Source: Acanthaster planci (Eukaryota > Echinodermata > Asteroidea > Valvatida > Acanthasteridae). From it: a stretch of 58,063 nucleotides of DNA. Below are positions 33,476-46,955 of this stretch, piece by piece (the stretch's first letter is position 1; each line of letters starts with the position of its first letter). The notes below the pieces were generated by a model that was given only the letters and a program-made list of their open reading frames with translations, was not told the DNA's origin and did not search any database. The position numbers were made by a program, and so were the translations under genes. The DNA lies in contig NW_019091651.1 in the NCBI RefSeq assembly GCF_001949145.1, positions 189,570 to 247,632 on the forward strand. Reading direction: 5' to 3'.

Positions 33476-34974
33476 AAATGGCTGGTGATTACTAAAGCCC
33501 GTATGTCACAAGTCCTGGAAAAAAATTATGTGCATGCATAGGGTTACACTCATTGATCTCCATTGTATAGACTGGATAGGACATCGCGTCCAAAACGCGT
33601 CCCGCGTGTGCATTTTTTTCCAGCATTGTATAAATTTCGGTGCATGCAACTTTCAAAGGGAGATTTCAAAACTGCTGGTTGAAGCTTTTGTACTTGAATC
33701 ACCGGATTTCGAAGAAAAACTGAATTCTGCCTTCAGAATCGATACATTTGGAAAGAATGATGGTTCAGTTGTGTGCAGCAGAGAATTGCCGGAGATTGAC
33801 GGTAAAGTCAAGTTTGGTAGAAGCAGCAGCATTTGACAGGAGTTGCATTTCAAGGTTTTTGCACGCCTCAGTTAACACTGACCCGTTTCTTTTCAGAAAG
33901 TCGTTGTTAAAGGTAAATCTTTAGTCAACTTGGGAAGGCAATTTTTTTAAAGAGTCTGTGGGCAAAGTGGCACCAACTTAATTGGTTTTGGCTCACAGTC
34001 AAAGTTCTGCTCAATTTGTGCGCACAGAAAAGATTCTCACACTTTCTTTTCATGACAGTTTCAATTAATTTATTCAGTATATGAATTAATTTCAGTACAG
34101 TGTTTCTTGTTAGTCTTTAACATTAATTTTTTTAATTTAATTGATGAAATATTCACCGTTGACTCATTGAAAAACACGTGGAGAGTTTGGACATTATAAT
34201 GTAAAAACTATTGTGGGTCTTTGTAAAACTTTAATACACACTCCACAAATCACAACTGAACCGACCCAAAGTGACAACATTGCCCGCGCAAGACCGCAGA
34301 CAAGACGTGTGAAAAAGGAAGAAAAAAAAACAAACACAGCAAAAATAAGGAAAAAAAAAATTATTATCAATTTCGAGTAGGTTATTTAATAAGAAAATTG
34401 TCTGTTAAATCGAGAAATGATATTCTTGCATTAGAAATGTTTTTCTCCATAACCAATGTTGACTACACACCATACAGCATCATATTACCCTCCTGAAACG
34501 CAGTGCACCGCCAATGTACGGCCACACATTTCATACACGCACAATGGGCGATTCAGTCTTTATAAGAGATCAGTGGTTGCACTACACCAAATACGCGCCC
34601 ATAGAAAACAGTGCAAAATCAGTTCAGTTTCCCCGAAGATACTCCACAAAGAGTAGTAAAACTATGCACCCAGCTCAGAACACCTCTATCCCAAATAGGT
34701 CCGCAATTTTGGACTTTTTGTGAAAGAAATACCCCGAAAAGGAAACGATCAGTCCCAAATTTGGGATTCATAGAAACCTATGATCCCTCCTGGTTATGAC
34801 ATGTCTTATTTGTAAAAGCCCGCCGGGATCATAAAATATTAAAGAGCTCTCACCCAGGAATCCAACAATTTGGTGGAATGCAACCACATGGCCTACAAGA
34901 TTTGATCATGAAAAATGAACACTGAACTTAACTCTGTCTCTAAGGGAGCAACCTAATTCTACCAGTAATTAGGC
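33476..34974. other. Between two inverted CG-rich tracts; possible coding remnant at 33640-33840
   Basis: Near 33640-33835 the + strand reads REISKLLVEAFVLESPDFEE and RIDTFGKNDGSVVCSRELPE, which is protein-like with no family recognised. Another frame, containing MVQLCAAENCRRL, is also open. The remainder is AT-rich. Confidence 0.3.
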
Positions 34975-35115
34975 GACGGCGAGAGCACAATGCAATGGTA
35001 CGACGCGACGGCGAGACGCAAAGGGGCGACAACACGACGGGTTGATGGCATGACGCCATGGCACGACGCGACGGCAATACAGCAGGACACGACGCGACGG
35101 GCACGGCACGACAGA
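34975..35115 (-). repeat. CGACGGCA-rich tract, inverted relative to 33.1 kb
   Basis: Repeats of CGACGCGACGG and GGCACGACGCGACGGCA, the reverse complement of the 33050-33475 motif. The two tracts face each other across about 1.5 kb, so they could be the ends of one element. Confidence 0.7.
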
Positions 35116-35170
35116 GCATTTAAAGGTGAGAGTGTTATTTTCGTGAATATTTTGTGTGTTCTTTTTTTTT

Positions 35171-35335
35171 TTGTCCAGTGGTTAAGACATCTGTATTAGT
35201 AAGCAGGGGGTTGTGGATTCGAGTCTCACCCGAGTAAGCTTTTGATTTTTTTTTTTCGCAAGCTCTCGGAAAAGCACTGAACATAAAGTGCTTATTAATA
35301 TACGTTGGGTAAGGGCAAAACCCGCTATATCAACA
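35171..35335 (+). mobile_element. tRNA-derived SINE, copy 2
   Basis: The head carries GTGGTTAAGACATCT and a B-box-like GGATTCGAGTCTC, followed by GCAAGCTCTCGG and the tail ACGTTGGGTAAGGGCAAAAC. It matches the copy at 49.2 kb across head, linker and tail. The A box is truncated at the left by a T run, so RNA polymerase III activity is unlikely. Confidence 0.75.
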
Positions 35336-35563
35336 AACTCATGTTACCATTTATGGAAAATAAATTAATATACCCCCAAATAAAGGGAAAGAAATCCCCT
35401 CCCTTACATATATGACCTTGTATTATAAATTATAAATACTATAAATGCTCGTCCTATCTGTCTTCAATTACACATGTATTATTGTGTGTGAGAGTCCTTC
35501 GGGTGCCCTCCTCAATGAACATGAGCCACTGGCCCATTTTTCCAGGCGGCCGTTACATTCAAA

Positions 35564-35926
35564 ATGCGACCAAGCTTGCGTCCGACGTATCTACAGCGTG
35601 AGCATCCGGACGTAATTCACACGGTCGCACTTTCCGGGCCAACTTCCCGGATCGTTACCCCGGTGAATGCGCCATCGGACGCGGACCCAACCCTGAAGTC
35701 TCCGTCACAGCCTGCCAGAGCTACGCTGGCTACCATCGGTCTGCCGAGGCCACAGGGAAGTGAGTCCACGCTTTACCTGGTGATCTCTGATGACCGCTAC
35801 AAGTCTAAATCTACCGGCATTCGAGACTACGTTACCAGGCACCAAGACAGGAACAAACAAATAACGTTTTCCAGGCATTCTTCCTATCGCCAGTTCTGTC
35901 ACGGTAAACTTGTCATCATGACGTAG
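35564..35926 (+). CDS. Open frame of 120 codons, unknown
   Basis: Begins with a true ATG and ends with TAG. Local GC content is clearly higher than in the flanks. The product would be basic and Pro/Ser/Thr-rich, with SESTLYLVISDDRYKSKSTG in the middle. The minus strand is also open over part of it. No signal peptide, membrane helix or known motif. It may be a gag-like or leader remnant of a retroelement, since the sequence just upstream (35490-35560) looks LTR-like, or chance. I do not recognise it. Confidence 0.25.
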   Translation: MRPSLRPTYLQREHPDVIHTVALSGPTSRIVTPVNAPSDADPTLKSPSQPARATLATIGLPRPQGSESTLYLVISDDRYKSKSTGIRDYVTRHQDRNKQITFSRHSSYRQFCHGKLVIMT

Positions 35927-35929
35927 ACT

Positions 35930-36890
35930 TACTGCTGAGTCTCTCCAGTCCGCATCCCCAGACATTCGAACCTTACGTTCTTCAAGCCGACGGGATTTTT
36001 ATACGCCCGTTGGCACCCGTAATCTGGGGTTTTCCCGAAGGGGCCCTGTGGGAGAAATTGTGCGAATCTAGTGTTTTCCACTGCGTCCCACGAGGTATAT
36101 AATCCTGTGATCAGCAGAACGACCATTTTGTGGCCCCCGCTTACATGGCCCCACGTGAGCACAGATTCTGCCGTGCGGCACTGCCATAATGCACACTATC
36201 CAAACACGTGTTCACTTCTAAGTGGGCGTGGACTGTTACGAGGTCTGTCAAAAGTGGGGCTGCTGTGAGTCACCTCTTTTGTTGCGACAAATTCGCAGAC
36301 TTTCTCTTCAATATTAACGCTCAGCAGCATGATCGAAACCAAGAGAGAATTCTGTCAGACTTTGTTCGTTTCTGGAATGAATGCGTTGTTAGTGCTTATA
36401 GCTTGGTTTCGGACATCGAATTGTTTTTTTTTTTTGTCGGCGGAGATTTCCCTTGAGCGGAAATGACTAGCAATTTCGTCCAGTCAAGGTTAACACGCAC
36501 ATTTCTTCCCGTTATCGAGGTAAACTCTATTGATGGGAAAGGAGAGTCCTCCTTGCTGCCAAGACCTCACTACAGTCATGCTAGAGACTCTGAATGATAA
36601 TGCCATCTCTGTCTTTGAGTATGTCTTGTGGCTTTTATGCCTCTTTTTTTTTTTTTACACTGCCAACCAAAGCCACATTCGTGGAAAGGACAGGGGACCA
36701 TGCAGTAGACCTGCAAACGATCCACATTCTTACGAATCTTACACAAAATTTTGCAGCCTGAAACGTCTAAACTTAACATACCTTTATGCAAGTTGTACCT
36801 TGACTCCTTACTTTCAATCATCTGATCATATCAAGAATTGAAGCTGACACATACAGCCTCGTTTTCAAAGGCGGAAGTGCGCAGATCGAC
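35930..36890. other. No gene recognised
   Basis: Short open frames only. T-homopolymers occur at 36425 and 36645. Confidence 0.4.
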
Positions 36891-38075
36891 GCTAAAAGCG
36901 TCGTATTGGGATCCCTCTATCATCCAAGGATGGTCCTAGAAGAAATTTATGATGATGATGTCGTCACGTGATTTCTTTTTGAATTTTGAATATTTAAATT
37001 TTTCCCCTTGACTTTGTACACGTTTTCAAGCCACAATTTTAAAACCTTCGCAATGTTTGATTGCTATCCAAGTGATAGCCAACAAAGACCCTCACGCAAA
37101 AATTGTTCTTAAAAATGACGTCATTATGACGTCATCATGTGATTTAGTGTCGAATTTTCAACATTTATTTCAGCCCGTTGACTTTGTACACGTTTTCAAG
37201 CCAGCATTTGGGCTAGTTTGAAAGGTTTGATCAACTTCAAAAATACAGACATGAAAGACCCTGATGAAAGAATTTCGCTAGATGTATGATGTTTTGATGA
37301 CGTCATCACAAAATTTTAAATTGATTTTTTGATATTTAACCCTCCCCATAGGTTTTGTACACGTTTTTCAATAGCCTGTCCTCGGAACTTCGGTAAATCT
37401 GAATTATTTCATTCAATGTACACTTGAATTCCCTAATGAAGAGAGGTTCCCAAAAAGAATTGTCAAAATAACTTCATCAGGGGTCATGTGACATGAGATT
37501 AAAGCTGCAGTTTTCCCCATAGGTTTTGTACATGTTTTTCTGCTATGCAATATTATCGACCTTAATGAGAGTAGTCCTGAACTTCGGCCAAGAATAGCTA
37601 TGACAGCGAAACAACAATCATATTTTTTCATCTTCGTTTGATTACATGTATACCCAAGAGTCTGAATATCAAATAATATTTCAGAATTTTCTTTCAGTTA
37701 AAAGCAAATCACATGGCATCATAAAAGAGCAGCTTTTTGCATAGGTATTTTCAGTCCATTGACTTTGTACACATTTTCAAGCCATTATTTTGAAACCTTT
37801 GCAATGTTTGATCGCTATGAAAGTGATATCGAACAAAGACCCTTATGCAAGATTTCTTCAAAAGACATGATGTTATGATGATATCGTCATGTGATTTACT
37901 ACTGATTTTTCAATATTTATTTCAGCCCATTGACTTTGTACACATTTTCAAGCCACCATTTAGGCAATGTTCAGAGGTTTGATCACCACGAAAGTTACAC
38001 ACAACAAAGACCCCCGTGAAAGAATTTTCCTTAATTTATGACGTCAGGATGACGTCATCACCAAACAGAAACTTC
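36890..38075 (-). repeat. Tandem repeat with a period of about 171 bp
   Basis: The word TTTGTACA (within TTGACTTTGTACACGTTTTC and variants) starts at about 37013, 37183, 37354, 37525, 37764 and 37935. The spacings are 170, 171, 171, 239 and 171. Most units carry TGACGTCA-like palindromes, often paired (37111-37135, 38037-38060). The reverse complement of this unit recurs at 56.1-57.6 kb. Confidence 0.85.
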
Positions 38076-40319
38076 CGAAACAGCTCATTCCTCTAGTTTA
38101 TTTTTATAATTCCTTGTATAGCCTCACCAAAAAGGGCTCCTAGTTGTGACCATACATTAAATAAAATTTCAAAGATACAATTTCAAAGTTTGCATACAGG
38201 GGTAGTAATAGGATGAAATATTTGTATGATGAAATATTTGTAGTTACAACATGTGAAGGACTTAATCTCTTTTATGAGTTGTGGGGTTCTGAAAACCCAG
38301 TTTGGTAAAAGTTTCATATATATCGACATCACTAACTTCTCCTTAAAGTGGCCACACAAAAGAGAATGATAAAATGTCCCAAAAGCCGATTTCAGCAGGA
38401 AATATATCAAAGCATTCACTTAAAAAAAAATTTGAATTTTAGGGTTTGGGTACAGGGTGCCAAGTGATGTCCATGTATTTAACTTTCCCCCAGTTCTTAA
38501 CAGAACCACACAACTTACAAAAGAGATAATCCTTTACATGTTTTAACTGCAAACATGTTACCATACGGTAAAATGACAAATTAAGGCTGGCCCTGTGATC
38601 CTAGTTTGCCTTATTCACAGTGTAAAACAATGGAACTTATGCTGATGATCCGTGATGTGGTCTCCTGTAGTTAAAATGGCTAAAATTATTCAGCTTCAAA
38701 ACCAGGTATAACTTTCGTTAGAGTATGATTACCATGATAACTCAAATTCTGAAGTTGGCCCATAGTACAATTATTGATAAGAATGGGGAATGGCCCAGTT
38801 TCATATATTCTTTAATGTGTTGGTGTTGCAGCGCACTTTACTTCTGCACCAAGTTCCCAGGCTGCACTGTGCTACAGCTCATAGAAACTACATGTAGACT
38901 ACTATACCCTGTAACAATTATGATGAGATCTGCAAAAACTCTTCACATGGTGAGTTTTGTCATCTTGGTGCATATCAACTTCAAATTAATCTGGACACTG
39001 CCCTGTTTTCAAAATTGTTTAATTTGTGATCCCCGACAACCTACATCCATGTTGTAGACAATATACATGTAGAATCATTAATGGAAAACATCTGAAAACA
39101 AGAGCATGTCCACATTAATTGGAAGTTTATATGCACCCAAATAACACAGCTCACCATGTGAAGGATTTTCATAGAATGCATCACAATTGTGCAATTTTGA
39201 GCATTCCCTTAATCTTTCTACTGGTAATTATTAAGCATCTCTGTCAGTTTGAGCAGGTCTGGCATGCAACGTTGGTCGTTAGGGACTTTGCCAAAATAGA
39301 AATAGAGAAGTAGACAAGAATGTTTTTTCTTTTTTTTTTGGTGCAAGAGGGCAATGTAAAAATGTACAAAGGCCTACATGTACAAATGAAGAAAAAAAAA
39401 GTGCACCACTGATAATTAGAATGAGGAAAAACATCTTCGGATGAATAGGGGCTCATTAAAATGGGTCATGCTATTTTGCATCAACATGTGTCAACGAGCA
39501 TCAATAAGTTATTAAAGCATATGCAAAGATTTTTTTATTTACAATGTTAATATCAAATTCAATGTATTATATCTATCTGAAATGATATTTGAGTGTTGAA
39601 ATTTGAGTGACAAAGTCGGGCCTGATTGTGCAGTCCAACCGGCCGCCATCTTGTTTTCGCATGGACGGCAGACGAAAGAAAGATGGTGGCCCCCATACAT
39701 TGCGAACAATTTTTGTTTTCCTGTGAGAATCTGGAAGCGAATTTGGTGTTTCTCTTATACAGTGGCAAGAGTTACAGTCTCTAAAATATAATAAAACCAC
39801 TTTTACATCTGTAGATGGTATTTTCGAGTTGTTGATGCTTTGTTGAGCTACTTGTGTGTGTTAACACTTGTTGATGCTGAACAGCATGACTGTCTGCTTC
39901 TGCTTGGTGGCTCCAAGCAGAAGTCCAATCACTAAGCTTCTGGCTGTCCTGTACAGATGACGCTGTAGGGATCTGGTTGCAACTAAAAAATCATTTGTGA
40001 AGTAAACTTGTTGGAACAGCATGTCAAGATCATTCCTGTCAATTTGGGTCTTGAAGGGGCCAAGAGTTGCAGAAGATCTGGTTGTTTACTTCTTTGAGAA
40101 TTCAAAGTCACTACTCTGTGTGACTTTGAGTGCACTTTGTTTACATGGTGTTGTGACGCTACAGGGTTTTGAAAAGTGCTTTGCTAGGGTCAGGTAGTTG
40201 TAGATGAGAAAACCTCTGTTTGCACTTTCTGGAGCGAATCTACCCCTTAATATAAGAAATATCCGGGTTCAATCAAAGTCACAGGGAGTAGTGACTCTGA
40301 ATTCTTGAAGTATGGCTTG
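38076..40319. other. Intergenic, no gene seen
   Basis: AT-rich, with no coding or repeat family recognised apart from short homopolymers. Confidence 0.45.
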
Positions 40320-40520
40320 GTTAGGTAGCGAATTCCATTCTGGAATCATCCAGGGGTACAGTGAGTGGATTTTGTTGGCCAGGATACGGTTGTAGGGATG
40401 TCAGACAACTCAACTGTTTGCCAATTTGACTTTGGACAACTCGACCATTGAGACAACTCAACCATTAGCCAAGTCATCCGTTAGGACAACTTGACTTTGA
40501 CAGAGAGACAACTCGACCAG
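40320..40520 (+). repeat. Dispersed repeat with a GACAACTCGACCATT minisatellite, copy A
   Basis: A unique-looking lead (GGGGTACAGTGAGTGGATTT, then CCAGGATACGGTTGT) runs into about six degenerate copies of an 18-22-base motif, for example GGACAACTCGACCATTGAG. The same lead and motif appear in reverse orientation at 50560-50700 with roughly 85% identity by eye. Confidence 0.8.
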
Positions 40521-42895
40521 TGAGATCTCTACACAGTCATTTTCTCAGTTCCAGATTGCAAAAATACTTGAATTCCAGTGAAATGTGGTCCCCATCCACC
40601 TTGGGTGTTAGAGATACTACCAAGTTAATTTCAATTTTTGAACTTCTAATTCGGACGTACAGGGTCAATGCAAGTGGTGACACTTTTCCTCGTTCTGGAT
40701 TGGTTTCAGGAAAGTAACCATGCAAGTGGCAAATCCATTTTCAATCATTGTAAAAAGTTTATTTTGTAATGAAAAAATTTTTAATGTAGAGAAAATTGGT
40801 TCATAAATAAGAATTCCAGTGAAAAAAAGTCAATCTTGCGTAAATTTTGACTCAACCTTTTCAGTTGCACAGTGCGAGCCATCAATGACACTACCGTGTG
40901 ACGCACAGTTGATGAACTGATTACGTCACGTACATTTCTGCAATATCCGTATAGTAAGATGAGTTCGCAACATATGTTGCATGCATGCACTTAATGCGTG
41001 ATCCAAAACTAGGAAACAATATACATTCAGGTTTGGCTCGTTTTAAATAATAAAATACAACATTTAAAGTCATTTTGATTAACTAAGACATTAGATGCAA
41101 AAGTTAATATGACTGTTTAGTATGGAAAAAAGTATTTGGGATCACTCATAGTAAGTGTCATATCGCCCTGTAACTATTTGTCAATTTTGTTTCTGCTACC
41201 ATCATTTTTGACAAACCATTCACCAATGTCAAAGCGCCGATCAGAAATTGGTCAACATTTCTTTTCTAGAAATTTTCTGAGAACAGGTTTTCTTCAACAA
41301 GCAGCTTACATTTCACCTTTTGACCAGAACCTGTCTAGAATGTAGAACCGAGGGACAACAAAAAGGATGTAGGTTTTTATTTCAACTGACATCCAGATCT
41401 AGGTATATGTGTCTGGGTCAGCGGGGGTGCAAGATCAATTGATTGCACACGAACAAACTTCGTGCGAGAATTTCCCGCATGCAAATTACGCAAACAGCGC
41501 TGCTGATTATGATGTCATCGTGCACCACTCCCCTTCGGCCAAGTCCGGTCCGAACTCAGTTCTGTTTAATGATATAAATGAGCTCATTATGCATTGGCTT
41601 CTTACATGCGTAGTATAAGTATGATAAAAAGGTAAGATGGCCGCTTTTGGGTGCCAAAAGAAAGCGTCAAAATTGAAGTTTTCGGTGAGTTATGACTGTT
41701 CAAACATTTTTTTGTGTGCTACTTTTTCGACTTCAAAGTTCTTGGTGGCTGAAGGTATCCCTCATTTTGCTCCTTAAGTTATTTTTGCTTGCAAAATTAG
41801 GTTGAAAATCAAGTGAATTTGTTCTTATATGTTCATTCTTACTCTTTCAAATGGTATAAAATATAAAGGTGGTCGGATTACAAGCACGATGGTTGCAGGC
41901 AATATGCATAGACTCAGCCACTTTCGATAAAACTCGACTGCCACGACCAGATGACTGCCAGAATTTGGGAACGAGTCTCATTGTCTCAAGTTTTGATGCA
42001 TGAAACATGTTAATGCATGTGTATTCTGTACTTAAACATGTTATAAGAGATAGGAATGTGTCACCTTGCTCAAGTTCAGAGACAGATTCTTGTCTCACAT
42101 GTTTGATAAATTGACTTCCAAGATTTTTGTTCGTTTATGTATTAATTTTGCAGCTGTTCATGTGATTTTGCAGCTGTCTTTTGTTGTCTATTCTTGCCTC
42201 CACGGTTGTTGTGTTTGCTACTGGCATTCTGACCTTGGGGTAGCTCCATTCCCATAATCATTTTTTTGAAAGAACATGTACATCTTTGCGCTAGTTTTGT
42301 GCTATTAAAAATTCTAAATCAGCTATTCCAAACATTAAGCATCGAACACGTCAAATGAAAGCCCATCCCGGCTCCTTCACTGACATTGGAAACAGCCAAC
42401 CTTTTTTTCTGTCATTTGCCCTTATTGCATGGGCATGCTCACTACAAACACTGTGTTTGCTTTTCTTGTAAAGATTTGTCCACTTACATGTATGCTATTC
42501 TGTAGTGATTCCTTTTGTTGAGACCTTAGTGAGAAAGTTTCCTCTTCATGCAAGGTAAATACCAAATTGACCCCTTCTCCTCATCCCTCACCATGCATGC
42601 AAAGGAATAACAAAGTTGCGAAACTCTTGACAAGGTGAAAACGTTAACATTACATGTATGATTTCAACTCTATCAGGTTTTGCCCACAGCTTAAAATAGT
42701 AGATAGCACCATGACCCTTGATTGATCCAGAGGCAAGGAGTACTCATTGTACAAATATACATGTGAGTTTATTTTTTGCTTATTTACATTACTTACTCTG
42801 ATACTATGTTCCACATTGTACGGTAATACTTGGTTGTAAAATAAACCAACATATGTTGATATCCCTAACAATTGTCCTGATTTCTTTCCTTTCAG
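40521..42895. other. Intergenic or intronic, no gene seen
   Basis: AT-rich, with short open frames lacking motifs. Confidence 0.45.
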
Positions 42896-43010
42896 GTCTC
42901 CCATGTGCACAAGTCCATGAGTGAGGAAGACCCCTGTAATGAACCTGCAGGAATATGAAACAGATATGGTGAAAGTTTTTAATTCCAAAGAAACCGAATA
43001 AAATAAGTCT
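42896..43010 (+). CDS. Candidate last coding exon of an unidentified host gene
   Basis: A strong 3' splice site (TGATTTCTTTCCTTTCAG, ending 42895) is followed in phase 0 by 20 codons, VSHVHKSMSEEDPCNEPAGI, then TGA at 42956-42958. AATAAA follows at 42997-43002. The splice site, frame, stop and poly(A) signal line up correctly, but the coding part is too short to identify. It could be one of many chance arrangements in a long intron. Confidence 0.3.
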
Positions 43011-46000
43011 GATGTGTTAGCTTCATTGTGGCTATAAACAACGAAATCCTAAATTAACTAAAACTAGCTCTGCTTCATTGCATGCCCCTCAAAAACAGGG
43101 TGCTTTGGTCAGATTTTGTTTTCATGGGTGGAGGCCGGGCAATTTTTTGTACTGACTGCAGGGTTTATTAAGTTACAAGCAGATTTGTGCCAGTGGTTCA
43201 TTTCCATTTGTGTCATTACGAAGCTGGGAAAAAAGCGATGAAATTTGCTTGATCATTGTTAAATATATATCTGTAGTCGACAATTTTGTTAAAGGTAGGG
43301 CCATAGACTGGTTTTGTCAAGGGAATGCTGATTGGTAGGCAAAATTATCAAGAAAGATACAATTCAAGTCACCTGTAAAAGTTTCAGCTCTATACAGTTC
43401 CTATTTCTTGAGAAAGCAGTAGAAACTGTCGCTGTATTTTCCACAAACATTTTGAGTCCATTCATGATTAGCAAGACAAAAAAGAACTGTGGCTGTAATT
43501 GCAATAGCGCCATCTTGGTCATAACGGTTGCCAACTGCATGCTGACCACGATTCTGAATTGATGTTTACAAGCGCCCGAATTCAGTCAGCGTGTAATCCA
43601 ATACCCTAGGTCAAAACGGCTAGCTAGCCAGCCTGCCACAGCACTATTTATTTAAAAGTTATTATAATGAGTCTGCAGTGGATTGAAGCTCACCGGAACA
43701 GCTCTATGGTTGAAATCTGAATACGCCATAGAGTTATGTCACTCTATGGAATGTTCCTCCTGCATATTTTGAGTTATCATAAGCCATTAACTCCTCTTCC
43801 AACAATGATAAAAAAAAGGCAGTACACATTAAATCAAACACAAAATAAATATACATGCTTAGAATGACAACGTATCGACTGGCAACAGTTTACCAGAAAA
43901 GTTTGTGGGGCAACAGTTACGGGCGAAGCCAGTATTTAAATTCATTTTCAGTTTCGAGTTTGTATAGTTTGAGAGAAATATAACTCCATGGGTGTGAAAT
44001 TTCTATTAGTACATGTACTGTATTAAGCAGATCTCCATTGTTTTGTTGCACATGTAGCAATCGACTGACCAGATGGGAGGGCTGCATATTTTGCAGGCTA
44101 ATTTTGTACATATACAAAAGTATACAGTGCAATGTCTACTGACATGTACTGTACATCTGGCATGTGGTGTATGCCCACACATCAGCATGGAGCTATCAGC
44201 ATCCTCGGACCATCAGCTTACTGTGCTGTGATTGGCTGGCAGTGAAATATCAGTATTCATATATGTCAGTGAGACTTGTTGCAGCCATTTCTGAATGAGC
44301 AGAAGTACAAGCTTCACTCTCGGTAGCATCATTTCACTGTAAATTCGTAGCTTGAAAACACTTCACTTCCATTGAAAGAGGGCTTTGTGCCAACTGGTGC
44401 AGGGAGTGCAAAGTTAAGGTGTTATGCACAGGCCTTCAAAAATGTTTGGACATAAGCTCATCGAAATATCAGTGCCGCAAAAATGTGCAATTGTCCAAAG
44501 AGGTTCTGTATTTCTTTGACAAGACAGTTACAAATCAGCAGAAGTTGGTGTGAATGGAATCATGGCCTGTAGACAGGCTGGCAACAGTCCGCATGAAACT
44601 GATCGTAAAAACGGTGTTTCCATGCAGTTGCCAAAAAGGTACCAAGTGCACGGACTCCCGTGGCGTATTCAGCTTATGAAAACGTCTGTGTTTGGATGGG
44701 GGTTCAATTAGCCTGCGACATCTTTGCTTTTATTTTTATTTCATGGTGTTTACTTAGGGTTATGGGGTTGACATTTTGATAAATACATTGTAAATATACC
44801 AATTACTTTTTTTCTAGTCAAGTCCAACCAGCGAAATTTTATTTTGCTAGTTCCCTTTAGTCAATTTGTGAAACCATAAGTTTGGACACTGCAGTAAAAC
44901 AGGCATATGTTAGTTTCGTTAAGTTGATGACAATTACTGGTTTGTGGGATAACGATGAAGGATCAGCAACTTTTCACAAAACTGAGATCAAAAAGCCAAT
45001 AATTATATTGCCGATAGCCAGACATATCATTCTCTTTTTCAAGAAATGTGTGATTCCAAACATAAAAGATATTGAATCGCGACAATAAATATAAATCTTG
45101 ACTTTCAAGCTATCATTCACTGTCTGATTGAGAAGGGAAGCCGCATTTTTTGGTTATTCATTCAAAGTCTGAATTTTCCATCAGTTCATGAGTACATTAC
45201 ACATATTCTGTATGACTGTTGTTGAAAATCTTAATTCTCGAGGCATTCGTTTGCTGGAAGTCTGAATTTTCAAGGTATTGTTTCAAAAATAGAAACTGGA
45301 AACTAAACTATGAACTGAAATCTGAAAATAAAAAAAAAGTGGTGCTCGCAGACTTCTGCAAAGCTCACGTGCATATACTCAAGTGTTGTATAGAAATGAA
45401 CACTTGTTTTGTATTTTAAGATATCACAGTACTTGCAAGTTCATTATTGTCATCACTCTTGGAGATGAAATGCTGATCCCATTTCTGCATATAAACAATA
45501 CCTCATGAATGGTTAATTAGGATTTATTATAAAGAGCAGCATACAGTAAGTCCAAGTGAGAGAGATAGCAGTCATTTCCTCATCACTTGATTCCTCATCA
45601 CTTGAGTCCACTGGCAGTGCTATTGCAACGTAATAATTCTTGAATACTAAAGTCGCCTGCAGGCAACTTTGAGAGATTCAAATTTTTGACGTACTTTTAT
45701 TGATTTCTAATCAACAGGGACATTTCAGACAAAATAATTTCACAGGGTGATTACTACTATTACCATAATTATACTAGTTATGCTTTCAGGTAAAAATCCA
45801 ACAAATTTTTAAATTACCAAAGTATGACACTACCTAAAAAAAAAAAGGATGAGGCACAGCACTGTGCAATGCCACAGAGAACTGGCCAACGACGTCCACA
45901 TATTGTAAGCATATTGCAGCGAGCTAGTGGGGCTGGCGGTCAATAAACCTCGTGTTGTGGTAGGGAATTTTGTGGAAACACACTTGCTTTAAGTACAACA

Positions 46001-46955
46001 AATACAGCCCAAACTGTATGGTGGACTGGTTGCCACATTTTATGAAGCCCTTTCTCAGCAAGACGCTGTGAGGTGGGAACCAGCATAAGAAGTGCTCAGG
46101 TTGCGCCCAAAAAATTAGGGTCAGTCAGGAAACCAGAAGCAGAACTATTTTCCGTGCCTTGCCTGAAATATCACTTCAGACAATTATTTCAGAGTTTATT
46201 TTCTTCAATGCCACATTGTAAGACTGTTTATTCTATTAAGACTTTTATTTTCATGAAGAACGAATCAAGTTAAGTCACGTTAAATTTTCATAAAAATTTA
46301 GATGTAAATTTTAGGGAGAACCCCAACAAACATGACTCCTGTAAACCAGCCAAGAACTTAGGATTTATGCCTGTGTCCTCTGTGTTAAAAAGGTTTCCAG
46401 AATTTGTTCACTATTATCTTCATAAATAAAACTGCTGGTTGACGTATTTGCAAAGAGGTTGTAAAGCTGCTTGACGGGAGCAGATTTTCCTGAAGCTTAC
46501 TAGTAAATTAAAGGATCCATGAACTGAATTTTTCTTAGAATCACTTTTTGTGTATCTATGTACTCGTCTTCCATGTATGAAGACTTTCTGACGGTGCACT
46601 TTTCAAACATTAAAAATTGACTAAGCATTTCTGGACAAGTGAAGGCGCTTTTGCTTTGATGTAAATCCAGGAACACATGGTTCAGGTTGTATGTTTTCAT
46701 GTTCAAATTGGGAACCCCAAATTTCTTATATGGAAACATTTCTGTGAAAAGGATTTTTGCTGGATTATTGCCATATACTTACACAGCAATAAATTGCCAA
46801 AGAAAATCTGCTATAGCAGTAGTTAAAAAATCTAGAAATTTTCTATGCAAAAATCAGTGCAACATTGAGATTCAGTGCCTTGGATGACATCAAAGTTCTG
46901 TCATGAATATACAAATGTGCATCAACATAAAACCAAAAAAACTTCAAAATATGGG
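43011..46955. other. Intergenic or intronic, no gene seen
   Basis: AT-rich. Frequent CATGTAC/TACATGTA words and a short TTCCTCATCACTTGA duplication at about 45580-45605. No protein-like translation. Confidence 0.45.

Noticed and set aside
36890-38075. CRISPR array
   Set aside because: The unit is about 171 bp with no short conserved repeat separated by unique spacers, and the DNA is eukaryotic.
36890-38075. TGACGTCA sites as a proven enhancer
   Set aside because: The motif match is real, but it is part of a repeat consensus. Regulatory activity cannot be read from sequence alone.
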